Part shown: positions 1-6,624 of the stretch, piece after piece
Layout: each line of letters starts with the position of its first letter
How positions within the stretch are numbered: position 1 is the first letter of the stretch
DNA from: an uncultured Anaerococcus sp.
GTDB taxonomy: Bacteria; Bacillota; Clostridia; Tissierellales; Peptoniphilaceae
Direction: 5' to 3'
Assembly: GCA_943913325.1 (NCBI GenBank)
Contig: CALTXP010000078.1
Span: forward strand, 1 to 7,069
Length of the DNA stretch: 7,069 bases
Position numbers and translations under genes: made by a program
The notes under the pieces: generated by a model
Told to the model about the DNA's origin: nothing
The model's input: only the letters and a program-made list of their open reading frames with translations
The model's database searches: none

Positions 1-1126
1 TGGCACCTAGACCATTTTCTACTACAAATAATGGCTTTTGATATCTATCCCAAATATCATTTATTGTAATTCTAAATCCTAATGGATCGATTTGCCAACC
101 CCATTCAGTTTTTCCAAGATATGGATTATCAACAGTATCTACAAGATTAGATTCATCAAAGTTAGATGCGTCTGATGAAATAGTTCTAGTTGTATAGTAA
201 GAGAAAGATATAAAGTCAACTGTATTCTCTCGTAAGATTTTTTCATCTTCTTCATGCATTTCTGGCATTATTCCTGACAACTCATATTCTTTTAGTTTAT
301 ATGATGGATAGTAACCTCTTGATTGAACATCAACGAAGAAGTAGTTATCACGATTATATTTTTGTGCTGCAAATACATCCTCAGGCTTACATGTTGCTGG
401 ATAGTATGTACCTGCTGCTAGCATACATCCGATTTTTATTTCCGGATCAATCTCATGGGCGATCTTAGTTGCATAGGCACTTGCCAATAGTTCATGATGA
501 ATTGCCTGAGCACGTACCTTATTTATATCTTCTCCTTCTTCAAAATATAATCCTGCTCCCATAAATGATGCTGCAAGTATTACATTTATCTCATTAAATG
601 TTAAATAATATTTCACCTTTCCTTTAAATCTAGTAAAAATAGCTGTAACTAAATTTTGATATAAATCTACAATTTTTCTATTTCTCCATCCACCATATTC
701 GTGAACTAAGTGCATTGGGAAATCAAAATGAGTTATAGTTATAAGTGGCTCAATATTATATTTATGACATTCATCTATCAAATTTTCATAAAACTTAAGT
801 CCAGCTTCATTAGGCTTACTCTCATCTCCATTAGGAAAAATCCTTGTCCAAGCTATAGAAAATCTATAAACTTTAAAACCCATTTCTGCAAAAAGAGCTA
901 TATCTTCCTTATATCTGTGATACATATCTATAGAATTTTTAGCAGGATAAAAATGTTCTTTATCAAAGTCAAACATCTTTTTTTGACCTGTAATTATAGC
1001 TTGCCTATCGTCACCAACAGGACAAAGATCTACATTAGCAAGCCCTCTACCATTTTCATCAAAAGCACCTTCACATTGGTTAGCAGCAGTAGCGCCTCCC
1101 CATAAAAAATCTTTTCTAAAAGCCAT
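1..1126 (-). CDS. GH1 6-phospho-beta-glucosidase, 3' end beyond window
   Basis: Cytoplasmic glycoside hydrolase family 1 enzyme, expected to hydrolyse the 6-phosphorylated beta-glucoside delivered by the adjacent PTS into glucose 6-phosphate and glucose (or an aglycone). I translated it from ATG at 1126-1124 (MAFRKDFLWGGATAANQCEG); AAGGAG lies 5-6 nt upstream. The frame stays open to base 1, giving 375 codons of a usual 460-490. GH1 landmarks are in order: Gln17 and the N-terminal FLWGGATAANQ block, YRFSIAWTRIFPNG (87-100), THFDFP with His133, the acid/base Glu179 in TFNEIN, and the nucleophile Glu370 in VVENGLGA. The missing C-terminus should carry the phosphate-binding Ser/Lys/Tyr site that separates 6-phospho-glucosidases from plain beta-glucosidases. 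The 6-phospho call therefore rests on PTS context and on similarity to BglA/AscB-type proteins. It is the last visible gene of the operon, 29 nt after the EIIC stop. Confidence 0.93.
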   Translation of the reverse strand, partial: MAFRKDFLWGGATAANQCEGAFDENGRGLANVDLCPVGDDRQAIITGQKKMFDFDKEHFYPAKNSIDMYHRYKEDIALFAEMGFKVYRFSIAWTRIFPNGDESKPNEAGLKFYENLIDECHKYNIEPLITITHFDFPMHLVHEYGGWRNRKIVDLYQNLVTAIFTRFKGKVKYYLTFNEINVILAASFMGAGLYFEEGEDINKVRAQAIHHELLASAYATKIAHEIDPEIKIGCMLAAGTYYPATCKPEDVFAAQKYNRDNYFFVDVQSRGYYPSYKLKEYELSGIMPEMHEEDEKILRENTVDFISFSYYTTRTISSDASNFDESNLVDTVDNPYLGKTEWGWQIDPLGFRITINDIWDRYQKPLFVVENGLGA

Positions 1127-1155
1127 ATTTTCTCCTTATATTTCTTATCTAAAGT

Positions 1156-2535
1156 TTAATCTTCTTCTATTCTTTTATCTTGATCTTTATCATAAACTAC
1201 ATTTTCAACGGACACATCATTAGTGGCAGCTAATTCTTCTCTATATAGTTCATTGTCACGTTTTTTAAAGAATGGATAGTATATCAATCCAGCTACAGCA
1301 GCACATATTAATGATAAAATTATAGCCTTCCAGTCACCACCTGTTGCTATAAAGCCTCCAATACCTACAGGCGTTGGCCATGGTTGTTGTGCTATTATAG
1401 GGTGAATCATTCCAAGTTTAAATGCCCAATAAGCAATTGACATTGAAGCAATTGGTGCTAATACAAAAGGTATAGCAAAGTATGGATTATAAACTATAGG
1501 CAAGCCAAATATGATTGGTTCATTGATATTAAATATTGCTGGTACAAATGATGCTTTCCCAAGCATCTTAAATTGCTCAGACTTTGACATGAAAGCCAGC
1601 ATAAAGATAAATACTAAAGTTGATCCAGATCCACCTATAGTAACAAAGGCGTTGTTAAACTCTCCAGCAAAAGGAAAAGCTGCTCCTTCTGCATTTTGTT
1701 GCATATTATATAAAACTACTGGTGTAAGTAATGATGTAATAATAGTAGCTCCATGAATACCAACAAGCCATAGTGCTTGCATTAAGAAGTAGATAATAAT
1801 TAATCCTCCCCAGCTTCCAGCAATTTTTGTAACAAATCCAAAAGGTACTGCTATAACCTTAAATATATCTGTACCAGCTTTAATTAATAAGCCATTTATA
1901 ATCATTACTATCAAAGCCAAGAAAAAAGCTGGCAATAAAGCTGTAAATGAGTTTGCAACTCCTTCTGGAACGGCATCTGGCATTTTTATAATAATATTTT
2001 TTTCTACACAAAACTTATATAAATTTACTGCAAACCACGAAATAATAATAGCTGTAAATATACCAATAGCACCTAATCTCAAAGGCGCTGCTCCAATCTC
2101 CCAGCCACTTATGATATTATTATCAAGATCAGTTAGATAGTGTAATCCATCTGTATTTGAAAATTGTGGAACAAGCATAAAATACGCAAAAACTGATAAG
2201 AGCATTCCTGTAATAGGATTTAGGTCCATATCTTCTTCATCTGCAATTATTTTCGTGTATTCATAAGGTATTACCACCAAAAAGTACAAAGCTATAATAG
2301 CCATAGTCGCATTATAAGCAAGCATATAAATATCATTTACTTTTATAAGAGTAGCATCATAAAAACTTTGTAACGGTGTAATAACAGTCGGAAGTACATT
2401 AAGTACTAAAAACATTGAGCCAACAATAGAGAAAGTGATTGTTGCCATACCTGCTGCAGTAATTGCTCTAACAAGCCTATAATTTGACAATTTTGTTAGA
2501 GGACCCATTAAATATTTTTCTAAAAATTCAAACAT
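1156..2535 (-). CDS. celB: PTS cellobiose/beta-glucoside EIIC permease
   Basis: Membrane channel subunit of a lactose/cellobiose/chitobiose-family PTS, which translocates a beta-linked disaccharide while EIIB phosphorylates it. The protein has 459 residues, slightly longer than the usual 430-450. It is strongly hydrophobic, with about ten membrane segments between residues 27 and 423. Family motifs are visible: KMPDAVPEGVANSF (184-197), WLVGIHGA with His261, and FNINEPIIFGLP with Glu339. The His and Glu match the two residues that line the sugar site in ChbC-type EIIC structures. After the last helix (ends FFKKR, about 426) comes an acidic hydrophilic tail of about 33 residues (ending KRIEED). 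The start is ATG at 2535, with AGAGG a few nt upstream and only 11 nt after the preceding stop. Substrate within the beta-glucosides cannot be fixed from sequence; cellobiose, gentiobiose, lichenan fragments or chitobiose are all possible, and the GH1 partner favours beta-glucosides. Confidence 0.94.
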   Translation of the reverse strand: MFEFLEKYLMGPLTKLSNYRLVRAITAAGMATITFSIVGSMFLVLNVLPTVITPLQSFYDATLIKVNDIYMLAYNATMAIIALYFLVVIPYEYTKIIADEEDMDLNPITGMLLSVFAYFMLVPQFSNTDGLHYLTDLDNNIISGWEIGAAPLRLGAIGIFTAIIISWFAVNLYKFCVEKNIIIKMPDAVPEGVANSFTALLPAFFLALIVMIINGLLIKAGTDIFKVIAVPFGFVTKIAGSWGGLIIIYFLMQALWLVGIHGATIITSLLTPVVLYNMQQNAEGAAFPFAGEFNNAFVTIGGSGSTLVFIFMLAFMSKSEQFKMLGKASFVPAIFNINEPIIFGLPIVYNPYFAIPFVLAPIASMSIAYWAFKLGMIHPIIAQQPWPTPVGIGGFIATGGDWKAIILSLICAAVAGLIYYPFFKKRDNELYREELAATNDVSVENVVYDKDQDKRIEED

Positions 2536-2546
2536 ATTTTCCTCTT

Positions 2547-3020
2547 TTATTTATTTTTATATTCTTCGATTTTCTTATAAGTTTTATCGGTCATATTCTT
2601 TATTCTATAAACTCGATAAAAACATAAAACAACAAGAACTATAAGTAAAGATAAAAATATTAAAGCGAAATTTTTGCTAGTTAGATATGGGAAAATCTTT
2701 TTATAATTATTTCCTGTTATTATCAAAGTTATCATTAGTAAAATTATATCCAGCAATAATATATAATATGATTTAATCAATCTTCCATCATTTCTAAATT
2801 GAATTGCATTATACATCTCAGCATTCACTAATATTTGACTAATTCCAACAATAATAGGAATTAATAAGTCTAAATCTCTATTAGCCAAAAAGCTACTAAT
2901 AAACCAATACAAGGATAAGAAAAAGACTATTGTTGTAAAATATCTTAAAAAAGTGTACCTACTTATTGTAAGAGATTTTATAACTTGTTCTTGTTGTTTT
3001 TTCTTTTCAAATGGTTTCAT
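2547..3020 (-). CDS. four-helix membrane protein of unknown function, within PTS operon
   Basis: I do not recognise this family. The longest frame opens with TTG at 3029, but ATG at 3020 is the better start (157 residues). That ATG lies 1 nt after the EIIB stop (TAG 3024-3022), and no good Shine-Dalgarno is visible, so translation is probably coupled to EIIB termination. The N-terminus is Lys/Gln-rich (MKPFEKKKQQEQ, probably cytoplasmic). Four hydrophobic segments follow at about 27-45, 51-68, 84-102 and 117-136, then a basic, polar tail (YKKIEEYKNK) that should also be cytoplasmic. There is no signal peptide, no Cys/His phosphorylation motif and no catalytic motif. Its place between EIIB and EIIC, 11 nt before EIIC, suggests an accessory role in transporter assembly or stability, or in the membrane part of the same uptake system. 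That is inference from context only. Confidence 0.85.
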   Translation of the reverse strand: MKPFEKKKQQEQVIKSLTISRYTFLRYFTTIVFFLSLYWFISSFLANRDLDLLIPIIVGISQILVNAEMYNAIQFRNDGRLIKSYYILLLDIILLMITLIITGNNYKKIFPYLTSKNFALIFLSLLIVLVVLCFYRVYRIKNMTDKTYKKIEEYKNK

Positions 3021-3021
3021 C

Positions 3022-3339
3022 CTAATCAATATTGTCTAAAACTAGTTTTCCCATTTTTTCTATACCAGTTGGAATAGGAGCATAGGCATCAAAGCCAACT
3101 TGAACTATATTTTTTCCAGTTTTATTAGCTTTTGCTTCAAATTCCTTATATCTCATTCTAATTTGTGGACTTATTAATATAAGATCATATTCATCTGATT
3201 GAAATGGCTTATCACCAGCAGCTACAGTTGTAGCCTCAATATCTATATCATGACCATTTTCTTTAAGCCAAGTGGTAGTTTTCTTTGCCATTACTGAGCT
3301 GCTCATTCCTGCGTTACAAATTATAAGTGCTTTTTTCAT
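3022..3339 (-). CDS. celA: PTS cellobiose-type EIIB
   Basis: Cytoplasmic phosphocarrier that accepts phosphate from EIIA on a cysteine and passes it to the sugar bound in EIIC. It has 105 residues, the normal size for a free-standing lactose/cellobiose-family EIIB. The N-terminal strand and P-loop read MKKALIICNAGMSSSVMAKK, with Cys8 as the phosphorylated residue in the usual C-N-A-G-M-S-S pattern. Further downstream, DLILISPQIRMRYKEFE and VVQVGFDAYAPI-like stretches (the first V being I, NIVQVGFDAYAPIPTG) fit the family fold. The start is ATG at 3339. Its GGAGGAG ribosome site is formed by the last sense codons of EIIA, and only 1 nt lies between the EIIA stop and this ATG. The gene ends 1 nt before the ATG of the small membrane protein. 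Confidence 0.95.
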   Translation of the reverse strand: MKKALIICNAGMSSSVMAKKTTTWLKENGHDIDIEATTVAAGDKPFQSDEYDLILISPQIRMRYKEFEAKANKTGKNIVQVGFDAYAPIPTGIEKMGKLVLDNID

Positions 3340-3340
3340 A

Positions 3341-3670
3341 TTATTTCTCCTCCAATTTTTCTAATTTCTTATATACATTCATATATCTTTTTGCATTGTC
3401 CATTGCCATTGTTGCCATTGTTAGGTGATCTTGTGAGTGAACTAGTATAATATTTACCTCACTACTTTCTCCATTAGCCTCTGCTGTTAACAAATCTGTT
3501 TGTATCTTATGGCATTCTAAAAACTCTTGATTAGCTTTTTCTAATAACTCTTCTGCTTTCTTGAAATCATATCTTTCAATAGAATCGTAAGCTTCACTTG
3601 AAAGTGATCTAGATTCTCCTGCGTGGACAATTATCTGAAAAGCAGTTTCATAAATCTGTTCATTATCCAT
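3341..3670 (-). CDS. celC: PTS lactose/cellobiose-type EIIA
   Basis: Cytoplasmic, trimeric, helical phosphocarrier that takes phosphate from HPr and hands it to EIIB. It is 109 residues from ATG at 3670 (MDNEQIYETAFQIIVHAGES). The frame can be extended to GTG at 3679, but that GTG overlaps the AGGAGG site at 3684-3679, which sits 8 nt before the ATG, so ATG is preferred. The active-site block is ILVHSQDHLTMA: His78 is the expected phosphorylation site and Asp81 the metal ligand that holds the trimer together, with numbering matching LacF-type EIIA. Other family features are HAGESRS (16-22) and the FKKAEELLEKAN helix. The start overlaps the end of the regulator gene by 8 bp (stop at 3665-3663), and the ribosome site is carried within the regulator's Gly-Gly codons, so the two genes are probably translationally coupled. 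Confidence 0.95.
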   Translation of the reverse strand: MDNEQIYETAFQIIVHAGESRSLSSEAYDSIERYDFKKAEELLEKANQEFLECHKIQTDLLTAEANGESSEVNIILVHSQDHLTMATMAMDNAKRYMNVYKKLEKLEEK

Positions 3671-5552
3671 TCTTATCACCTCCTAAAAATATATTTAAAA
3701 ACTCTTCCTTACTACTAGACTCTATAGCTTGATTGATTGAGCTTTCATTATTTAAAAATTCTCCTAATTTCTCATAATAAAGACTCATATCTCCTATTTC
3801 TTTGCCTACAAATAGTGAATATATCAGCTTGACATTTTCAGTATCCCACTTCACATCTTTCTTAGCTATTAGAATTATAGCAAAGCTTTCTATATCTACC
3901 TGTTCAAGTATATGAGGAACTGCTACATTTTTATAAGATGTAAAAGCCATTTGCTCACGTTTCTTATATTGTTTTTTTATCTTATCCTTATCTAAGCTAA
4001 GATTTTCACTTGCAAGATCTGATAACTTATCTAAAGCCTGATCCATATTATCTATATCTACATCTCTTATAAATATGGAATTTTTAAATATTTTGTTGAT
4101 CTCATCAATAGCCTCTATATTTATAATGTCATATATATTATCAAAGTCTTTTTGTTTGAAAATTATTTCTACACGCACTATAGGAGTTTTAGTTTTTCTC
4201 TTTATATCTACTGAAGAAATTATAAAATCAAAATTATCTAGATTGTATAGGTCGATATTACTTAAATCTGTAAGTGTTAGTGTATTGATCTCTTCCTTAT
4301 ATTTTTTCTCTATTTGTGCTTTCATCATCTGAGCTGATGAATTTCCAGAGCCACAAACAACTAATATATCTCTTTTTTGCTTATAATTATTATCCATAGC
4401 ACTTGCAATATGAAGAGCTATATAACCAATTTCATCATCAGTTAATTTTGTAGCATATCTTTCATTTATAGGTTTTGCTGCAATAGTTGCAAGCATGAAA
4501 GCAATTTGATTATCTTTTATATCCTTTAGTATAGGATTTTTCATAGTCAAGCCATATCTTATGCGTTCTATAAGTGGTCCCAAATGCAAAGAGAGAGCAA
4601 AAAATAAATCTATATTTGATCTAAAGTCATATTTAGTAACCATATAGATTTCATCTATCATTATCTGAGCCATCTCAGATATATCAGGGGATACTTTTTC
4701 AAAATTTGTTACAGAGTTTTTTGTAATCAAATGCATAGTTAAATAAAGAATCTCGTCTTTTGGAAACTCTATATCAAGATTTTTACTAAGTTCTGCTACT
4801 ACTAGATTAGCAATATTAAATTCTTCATATGATACAACTCTTTTAGATAAATCTTCAGTAAGCTCTATATATTTGCATTCTTTTATTCTTAAAATCGATA
4901 TATAAATATGGACTACTAGATTTTTAAAGCTTGCATATGGTATATAAAATGAATTAGGAAATTCTATATCAGCAATAATTTCTTGTATTTGTAAAAATAA
5001 TTGTTCCTCTTCATCATTTCTAAATATTTCAGGAGACTCACCTATTTCATTTCTAATAGCAAGTCTGATATCTTTCTCATTTCCAGCTATTTTCATACCA
5101 TAGTATGGCTTGCTTATTAAACTAATATTGTATCCTTTTAAAAGCTTTCTAACTTCCTTGATATCCTTATTGACTTGAGAAAGTGATACATAAAACATAT
5201 CCGCAAGCTCTTGTTGCTTAATATAAGAGTTGGAAAATAATAGTAATTTTAGTATATTTTCAATTCTTAAGTCCTTGTTTGCATTTTCTTGATGAAAATA
5301 TGCATATTTAAACCAGTCATGCCTTAAAAAATCCTTGAATTTATCTTCGTCTAATATAGCAAACTGATATCCTTTTCCAGTCTCAGAATGTATTATCGCC
5401 CCCTTTTCTCTGATATAAGAGTTTAATATATTTATTTCCTTTTGAATAGTCTTAGAGCTAAGCTCCAAAGACATTCCTATTTCTTCAGAGCTATGAAATT
5501 TATAATCTGCAGTTAAAAAATCAAAAATCTCTTTTGTTCTAGTTTCAATCAT
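3663..5552 (-). CDS. licR: LicR-type PRD transcriptional activator (HTH-PRD-PRD-EIIB-EIIA)
   Basis: Multidomain activator of a beta-glucoside operon, 629 residues, close to the ~640 of LicR. Domains in order: N-terminal HTH_11-like winged helix (about 1-65, HSSEEIGMSLELSSKTIQKE), second Mga-type HTH (about 95-165, IKQQELADMFYVSLSQVNKD), PRD1 (about 180-285) with His215 and His274, PRD2 (about 290-390) with His323 and His381, an EIIB-Gat-like domain (about 395-485) with Cys400 in VVCGSGNSSAQMM, and an EIIA-Fru/Mtl-like domain (about 490-625) with His547 in NVAVPH. In this family, HPr phosphorylation of PRD histidines stimulates activity and EIIB/EIIA-dependent phosphorylation without substrate represses it. 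All six expected phospho-acceptors are present, so it should be functional. ATG at 5552 has AAAGGGTG 5 nt upstream. It is the first gene of the operon and overlaps EIIA by 8 bp, so it probably controls its own operon, likely through the inverted repeat upstream. Confidence 0.93.
   Translation of the reverse strand: MIETRTKEIFDFLTADYKFHSSEEIGMSLELSSKTIQKEINILNSYIREKGAIIHSETGKGYQFAILDEDKFKDFLRHDWFKYAYFHQENANKDLRIENILKLLLFSNSYIKQQELADMFYVSLSQVNKDIKEVRKLLKGYNISLISKPYYGMKIAGNEKDIRLAIRNEIGESPEIFRNDEEEQLFLQIQEIIADIEFPNSFYIPYASFKNLVVHIYISILRIKECKYIELTEDLSKRVVSYEEFNIANLVVAELSKNLDIEFPKDEILYLTMHLITKNSVTNFEKVSPDISEMAQIMIDEIYMVTKYDFRSNIDLFFALSLHLGPLIERIRYGLTMKNPILKDIKDNQIAFMLATIAAKPINERYATKLTDDEIGYIALHIASAMDNNYKQKRDILVVCGSGNSSAQMMKAQIEKKYKEEINTLTLTDLSNIDLYNLDNFDFIISSVDIKRKTKTPIVRVEIIFKQKDFDNIYDIINIEAIDEINKIFKNSIFIRDVDIDNMDQALDKLSDLASENLSLDKDKIKKQYKKREQMAFTSYKNVAVPHILEQVDIESFAIILIAKKDVKWDTENVKLIYSLFVGKEIGDMSLYYEKLGEFLNNESSINQAIESSSKEEFLNIFLGGDKNG
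3679..3684 (-). promoter_or_regulatory. Shine-Dalgarno that fixes the EIIA start
   Basis: On the minus strand AGGAGG lies exactly 8 nt before ATG at 3670. It lies inside the final codons of the regulator (Gly-Gly-Asp-Lys-Asn-Gly). Because the upstream GTG candidate start (3679-3677) shares a base with this site, the site argues for the ATG. Confidence 0.8.
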
Positions 5553-5557
5553 ATCAT

Positions 5558-5565
5558 CACCCTTT
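5558..5565 (-). promoter_or_regulatory. ribosome binding site of the regulator gene
   Basis: On the minus strand AAAGGGTG is followed by ATGAT and then the ATG at 5552. It is a moderate Shine-Dalgarno at normal spacing and supports this start. The ATG inside the spacer (5557-5555) is out of frame with the regulator. Confidence 0.6.
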
Positions 5566-5571
5566 AGTAAT

Positions 5572-5604
5572 ATTATATATAACTTAATTTAAAGCTCCAC
5601 ACAA
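5572..5604 (-). promoter_or_regulatory. candidate weak promoter of the PTS operon
   Basis: On the minus strand TTGTGT (5604-5599) is followed after 17 bp by TATATA (5581-5576). A better -10 hexamer, TATAAT (5577-5572), overlaps it but has no good -35 at 17 bp (GTGGAG). A poor -35 fits an activator-dependent promoter, and the -35 lies within the proximal arm of the inverted repeat. Against this, transcription would start only about 13-17 nt before the regulator ATG, leaving a very short leader that barely includes the ribosome site. In DNA this AT-rich, hexamer matches also arise by chance. Confidence 0.3.
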
Positions 5605-5641
5605 ACATTTTCCTTAAGTATATGTAAATTCTTGTGAGGAG
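5595..5641. promoter_or_regulatory. inverted repeat, candidate operator for the LicR-type activator
   Basis: On the plus strand CTCCACACAA (5595-5604) and TTGTGAGGAG (5632-5641) are reverse complements at 9 of 10 positions, separated by 27 bp. The centre-to-centre distance is 37 bp, about 3.5 helical turns. The arms are the most GC-rich part of an otherwise A/T-dominated spacer. CTTAAG (5613-5618) sits near the centre. The proximal arm overlaps the candidate -35. Position and symmetry fit an activator or CcpA-like regulator site, but the arms do not match the cre consensus. Confidence 0.45.
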
Positions 5642-5739
5642 TTTATTGTAACGAGCTTGCTATAAATTTAACTATAAGCTTATACTTATATAAACTATAG
5701 AATAAATATCCTATATTTTATTAATCATACTTTATTGAG

Positions 5740-5816
5740 TAAAATGATATATTAAAAAAGGAGCGAAAGATTTCTCTCTCGCTCAAAGTATTTCTCCCGA
5801 ATATTTTATCATTTTA
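5740..5816. repeat. 10-bp perfect inverted repeat enclosing the terminator
   Basis: TAAAATGATA (5740-5749) and TATCATTTTA (5807-5816) are exact reverse complements around the terminator hairpin. Four more pairs (5750-5753 with 5800-5803) can form after a 3-nt bulge. The right arm overlaps the stop codon of the winged-helix relic. No target-site duplication is visible outside the arms (TGAG versus GGGG), so I do not call it a mobile element. An RNA stem closing over the terminator is possible. Confidence 0.5.
5754..5784 (-). terminator. intrinsic terminator of the hsd remnant
   Basis: On the minus strand GAGCGAGAGA (5784-5775) pairs with TCTTTCGCTC (5770-5761) over 10 bp including one G-U pair. 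The loop is GAAA (5774-5771), a GNRA tetraloop. One C and then six T (5759-5754) follow. This is a textbook Rho-independent terminator for leftward transcription, 24 nt after the stop of the winged-helix relic. On the plus strand no T-run follows the hairpin, so it should act in one direction only. It shields the PTS promoter from read-through out of the hsd locus. Confidence 0.9.
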
Positions 5817-6009
5817 GGGGAAACTTAATTTTCTTATTAACTTTATTTACTTTCCAATACCCATCTTTAGCACTATCTACATACTCTATTACTTTTTTTA
5901 TCTGTGAGAGCTTTTAAATCTCTTTTATAGTCCTATCGCTTACATTAAATTGTTTAGATAAATAATAGGCAGTAATTTTAGGATTGTAGTGAAAAGAGTC
6001 TTGATTGAA
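5809..6009 (-). pseudogene. relic of a winged-helix C-terminus (AlbA/AAA_4 ATP-binding protein type)
   Basis: Reading the minus strand with frame repair gives NPKITAYYLSKQFNVSDRTI, then KRDLKALTDKK, then VIEYVDSAKDGYWKV and a Lys-rich end. This resembles the helix-turn-helix plus wing (ending G-S-x-K-x-G-Y-W-K-V) that closes many AlbA_2/AAA_4 ATP-binding proteins, which are common passengers in hsd loci. Two compensating slips break it: one A missing from AAAA at 5923-5926, which leads to TAA at 5916-5914, and one A too many in A7 at 5893-5899. The frame ends in TGA at 5811-5809. Upstream in the same frame, TGA at 6012-6010 and 6048-6046 interrupt GYD-NKNISLAKARE-FNQDS, so the 5' limit of the homologous part is unclear. 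No start or ribosome site is visible. The rest of the gene is missing, since hsdS ends at 6060. Family assignment is from recalled motif pattern only. Confidence 0.55.
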
Positions 6010-6065
6010 TCATTCTCTAGCTTTTGCTAATGATATATTTTTATTTCAATCATATCCTACTATAT

Positions 6066-6183
6066 AAACATCTTCTGGAGCAAGGACTTTTTCATATCCT
6101 TATATTTATCAAGTAAATCTTGCTCTTTTTTATTTTCTCATATAAATTTTAAAAAATTCTCCTATTTTTTCTTGTTCTTCTAG
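6066..6183 (-). repeat. hsdS C-terminal conserved repeat (CR2)
   Basis: This is the second copy of the HsdS conserved helix region, from LEEQEKIG to SLLQKMF, just before the final Ile and stop. It carries both 1-nt deletions of the gene. After repair it is collinear with CR1 without gaps (36 residues from EKIG to QKMF). Confidence 0.75.
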
Positions 6184-6624
6184 TGATGGGATTTTTAGTT
6201 CAATTTTAGATAAACTGCTAGCATTTAATTTTTTTCTTGTTCCACCTACTAAGTATTTATTGAAGTTTACTATATTAAATGCATAATTTAAAAACAAAGT
6301 ATTATTTTCTAAATTAGCTTTAATAACATGAGCATGATTGTTTACCCAAAATTTATCTTTAACATAGTTTATGGGATAATTGTCTATATCACTAGCTCCA
6401 TCTTCAGCTATTAGTATATATTCTCCATCAAAAATATATTCTTCTACGTAATCTTATATACCAATAGCTCCATAATAAGGGTATATACCTTTAATTCTTA
6501 GATTTTCTTTTATAGGTTTCCTTAGACTATCATACTGATTGCTTATATTTTCTAAAATTAATTCTTTCCAGTTTCTACTAAAACTATCAAATCGAATTTC
6601 AGGAACGAGGGATTCTTTTTTAGG

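Larger units (their letters stand above)
5553..5739 (-). promoter_or_regulatory. upstream control region of the PTS operon
   Basis: This gene-free stretch of about 190 bp precedes the regulator gene and must hold the operon promoter, because the hsd remnant upstream ends in its own terminator. It is almost all A/T. It contains a 10-bp imperfect inverted repeat (5595-5641), a 12-bp perfect palindrome TATAAGCTTATA (5673-5684), two direct copies of TATAGTT on the minus strand (5693-5699 and 5670-5676, 23 bp apart), and weak -35/-10-like hexamers near 5572-5604. I see no RAT-type antiterminator hairpin with a following T-run, which fits a DNA-binding LicR-type regulator rather than an RNA-binding BglG-type one. 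Confidence 0.6.

Noticed and set aside
710..1105. Plus-strand open frame of 131 codons
   Set aside because: It lies wholly antisense to the GH1 gene, whose minus-strand reading contains both catalytic motifs. The plus-strand protein is low-complexity and has no recognisable domain.
1511..1756. Plus-strand open frame of 81 codons
   Set aside because: It is antisense to the conserved NINEP/GIHGA core of EIIC and has no plausible product of its own.
3021..3029. TTG start for the small membrane protein (160 residues)
   Set aside because: ATG at 3020, 1 nt after the EIIB stop, fits coupled translation; the TTG has no ribosome site.
3671..3679. GTG start for EIIA (112 residues)
   Set aside because: The GTG overlaps the AGGAGG site that is correctly spaced for the ATG at 3670, and homologous EIIA proteins begin near that Met.
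4075..4332. Plus-strand open frame of 85 codons with a hydrophobic product
   Set aside because: It is antisense to the EIIB-like domain of the regulator. Hydrophobic products are expected from the reverse of AT-rich coding DNA.
5645..5667. Catabolite-responsive (cre) site around GTAACGAGCTTGCTATA
   Set aside because: It contains a CG core and partial symmetry, but when aligned to the TGWNANCGNTNWCA consensus too many fixed positions disagree.
5740..5816. MITE or other small mobile element bounded by 10-bp inverted repeats
   Set aside because: There is no target-site duplication, and the interior is fully explained by the terminator and the 3' end of the relic.
5809..6060. Use of TGA as a Trp codon (alternative genetic code)
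   Set aside because: TGG encodes Trp throughout the intact PTS genes and in hsdS, and long frames end normally under the standard bacterial code. Frameshifts in the same relic indicate decay instead.
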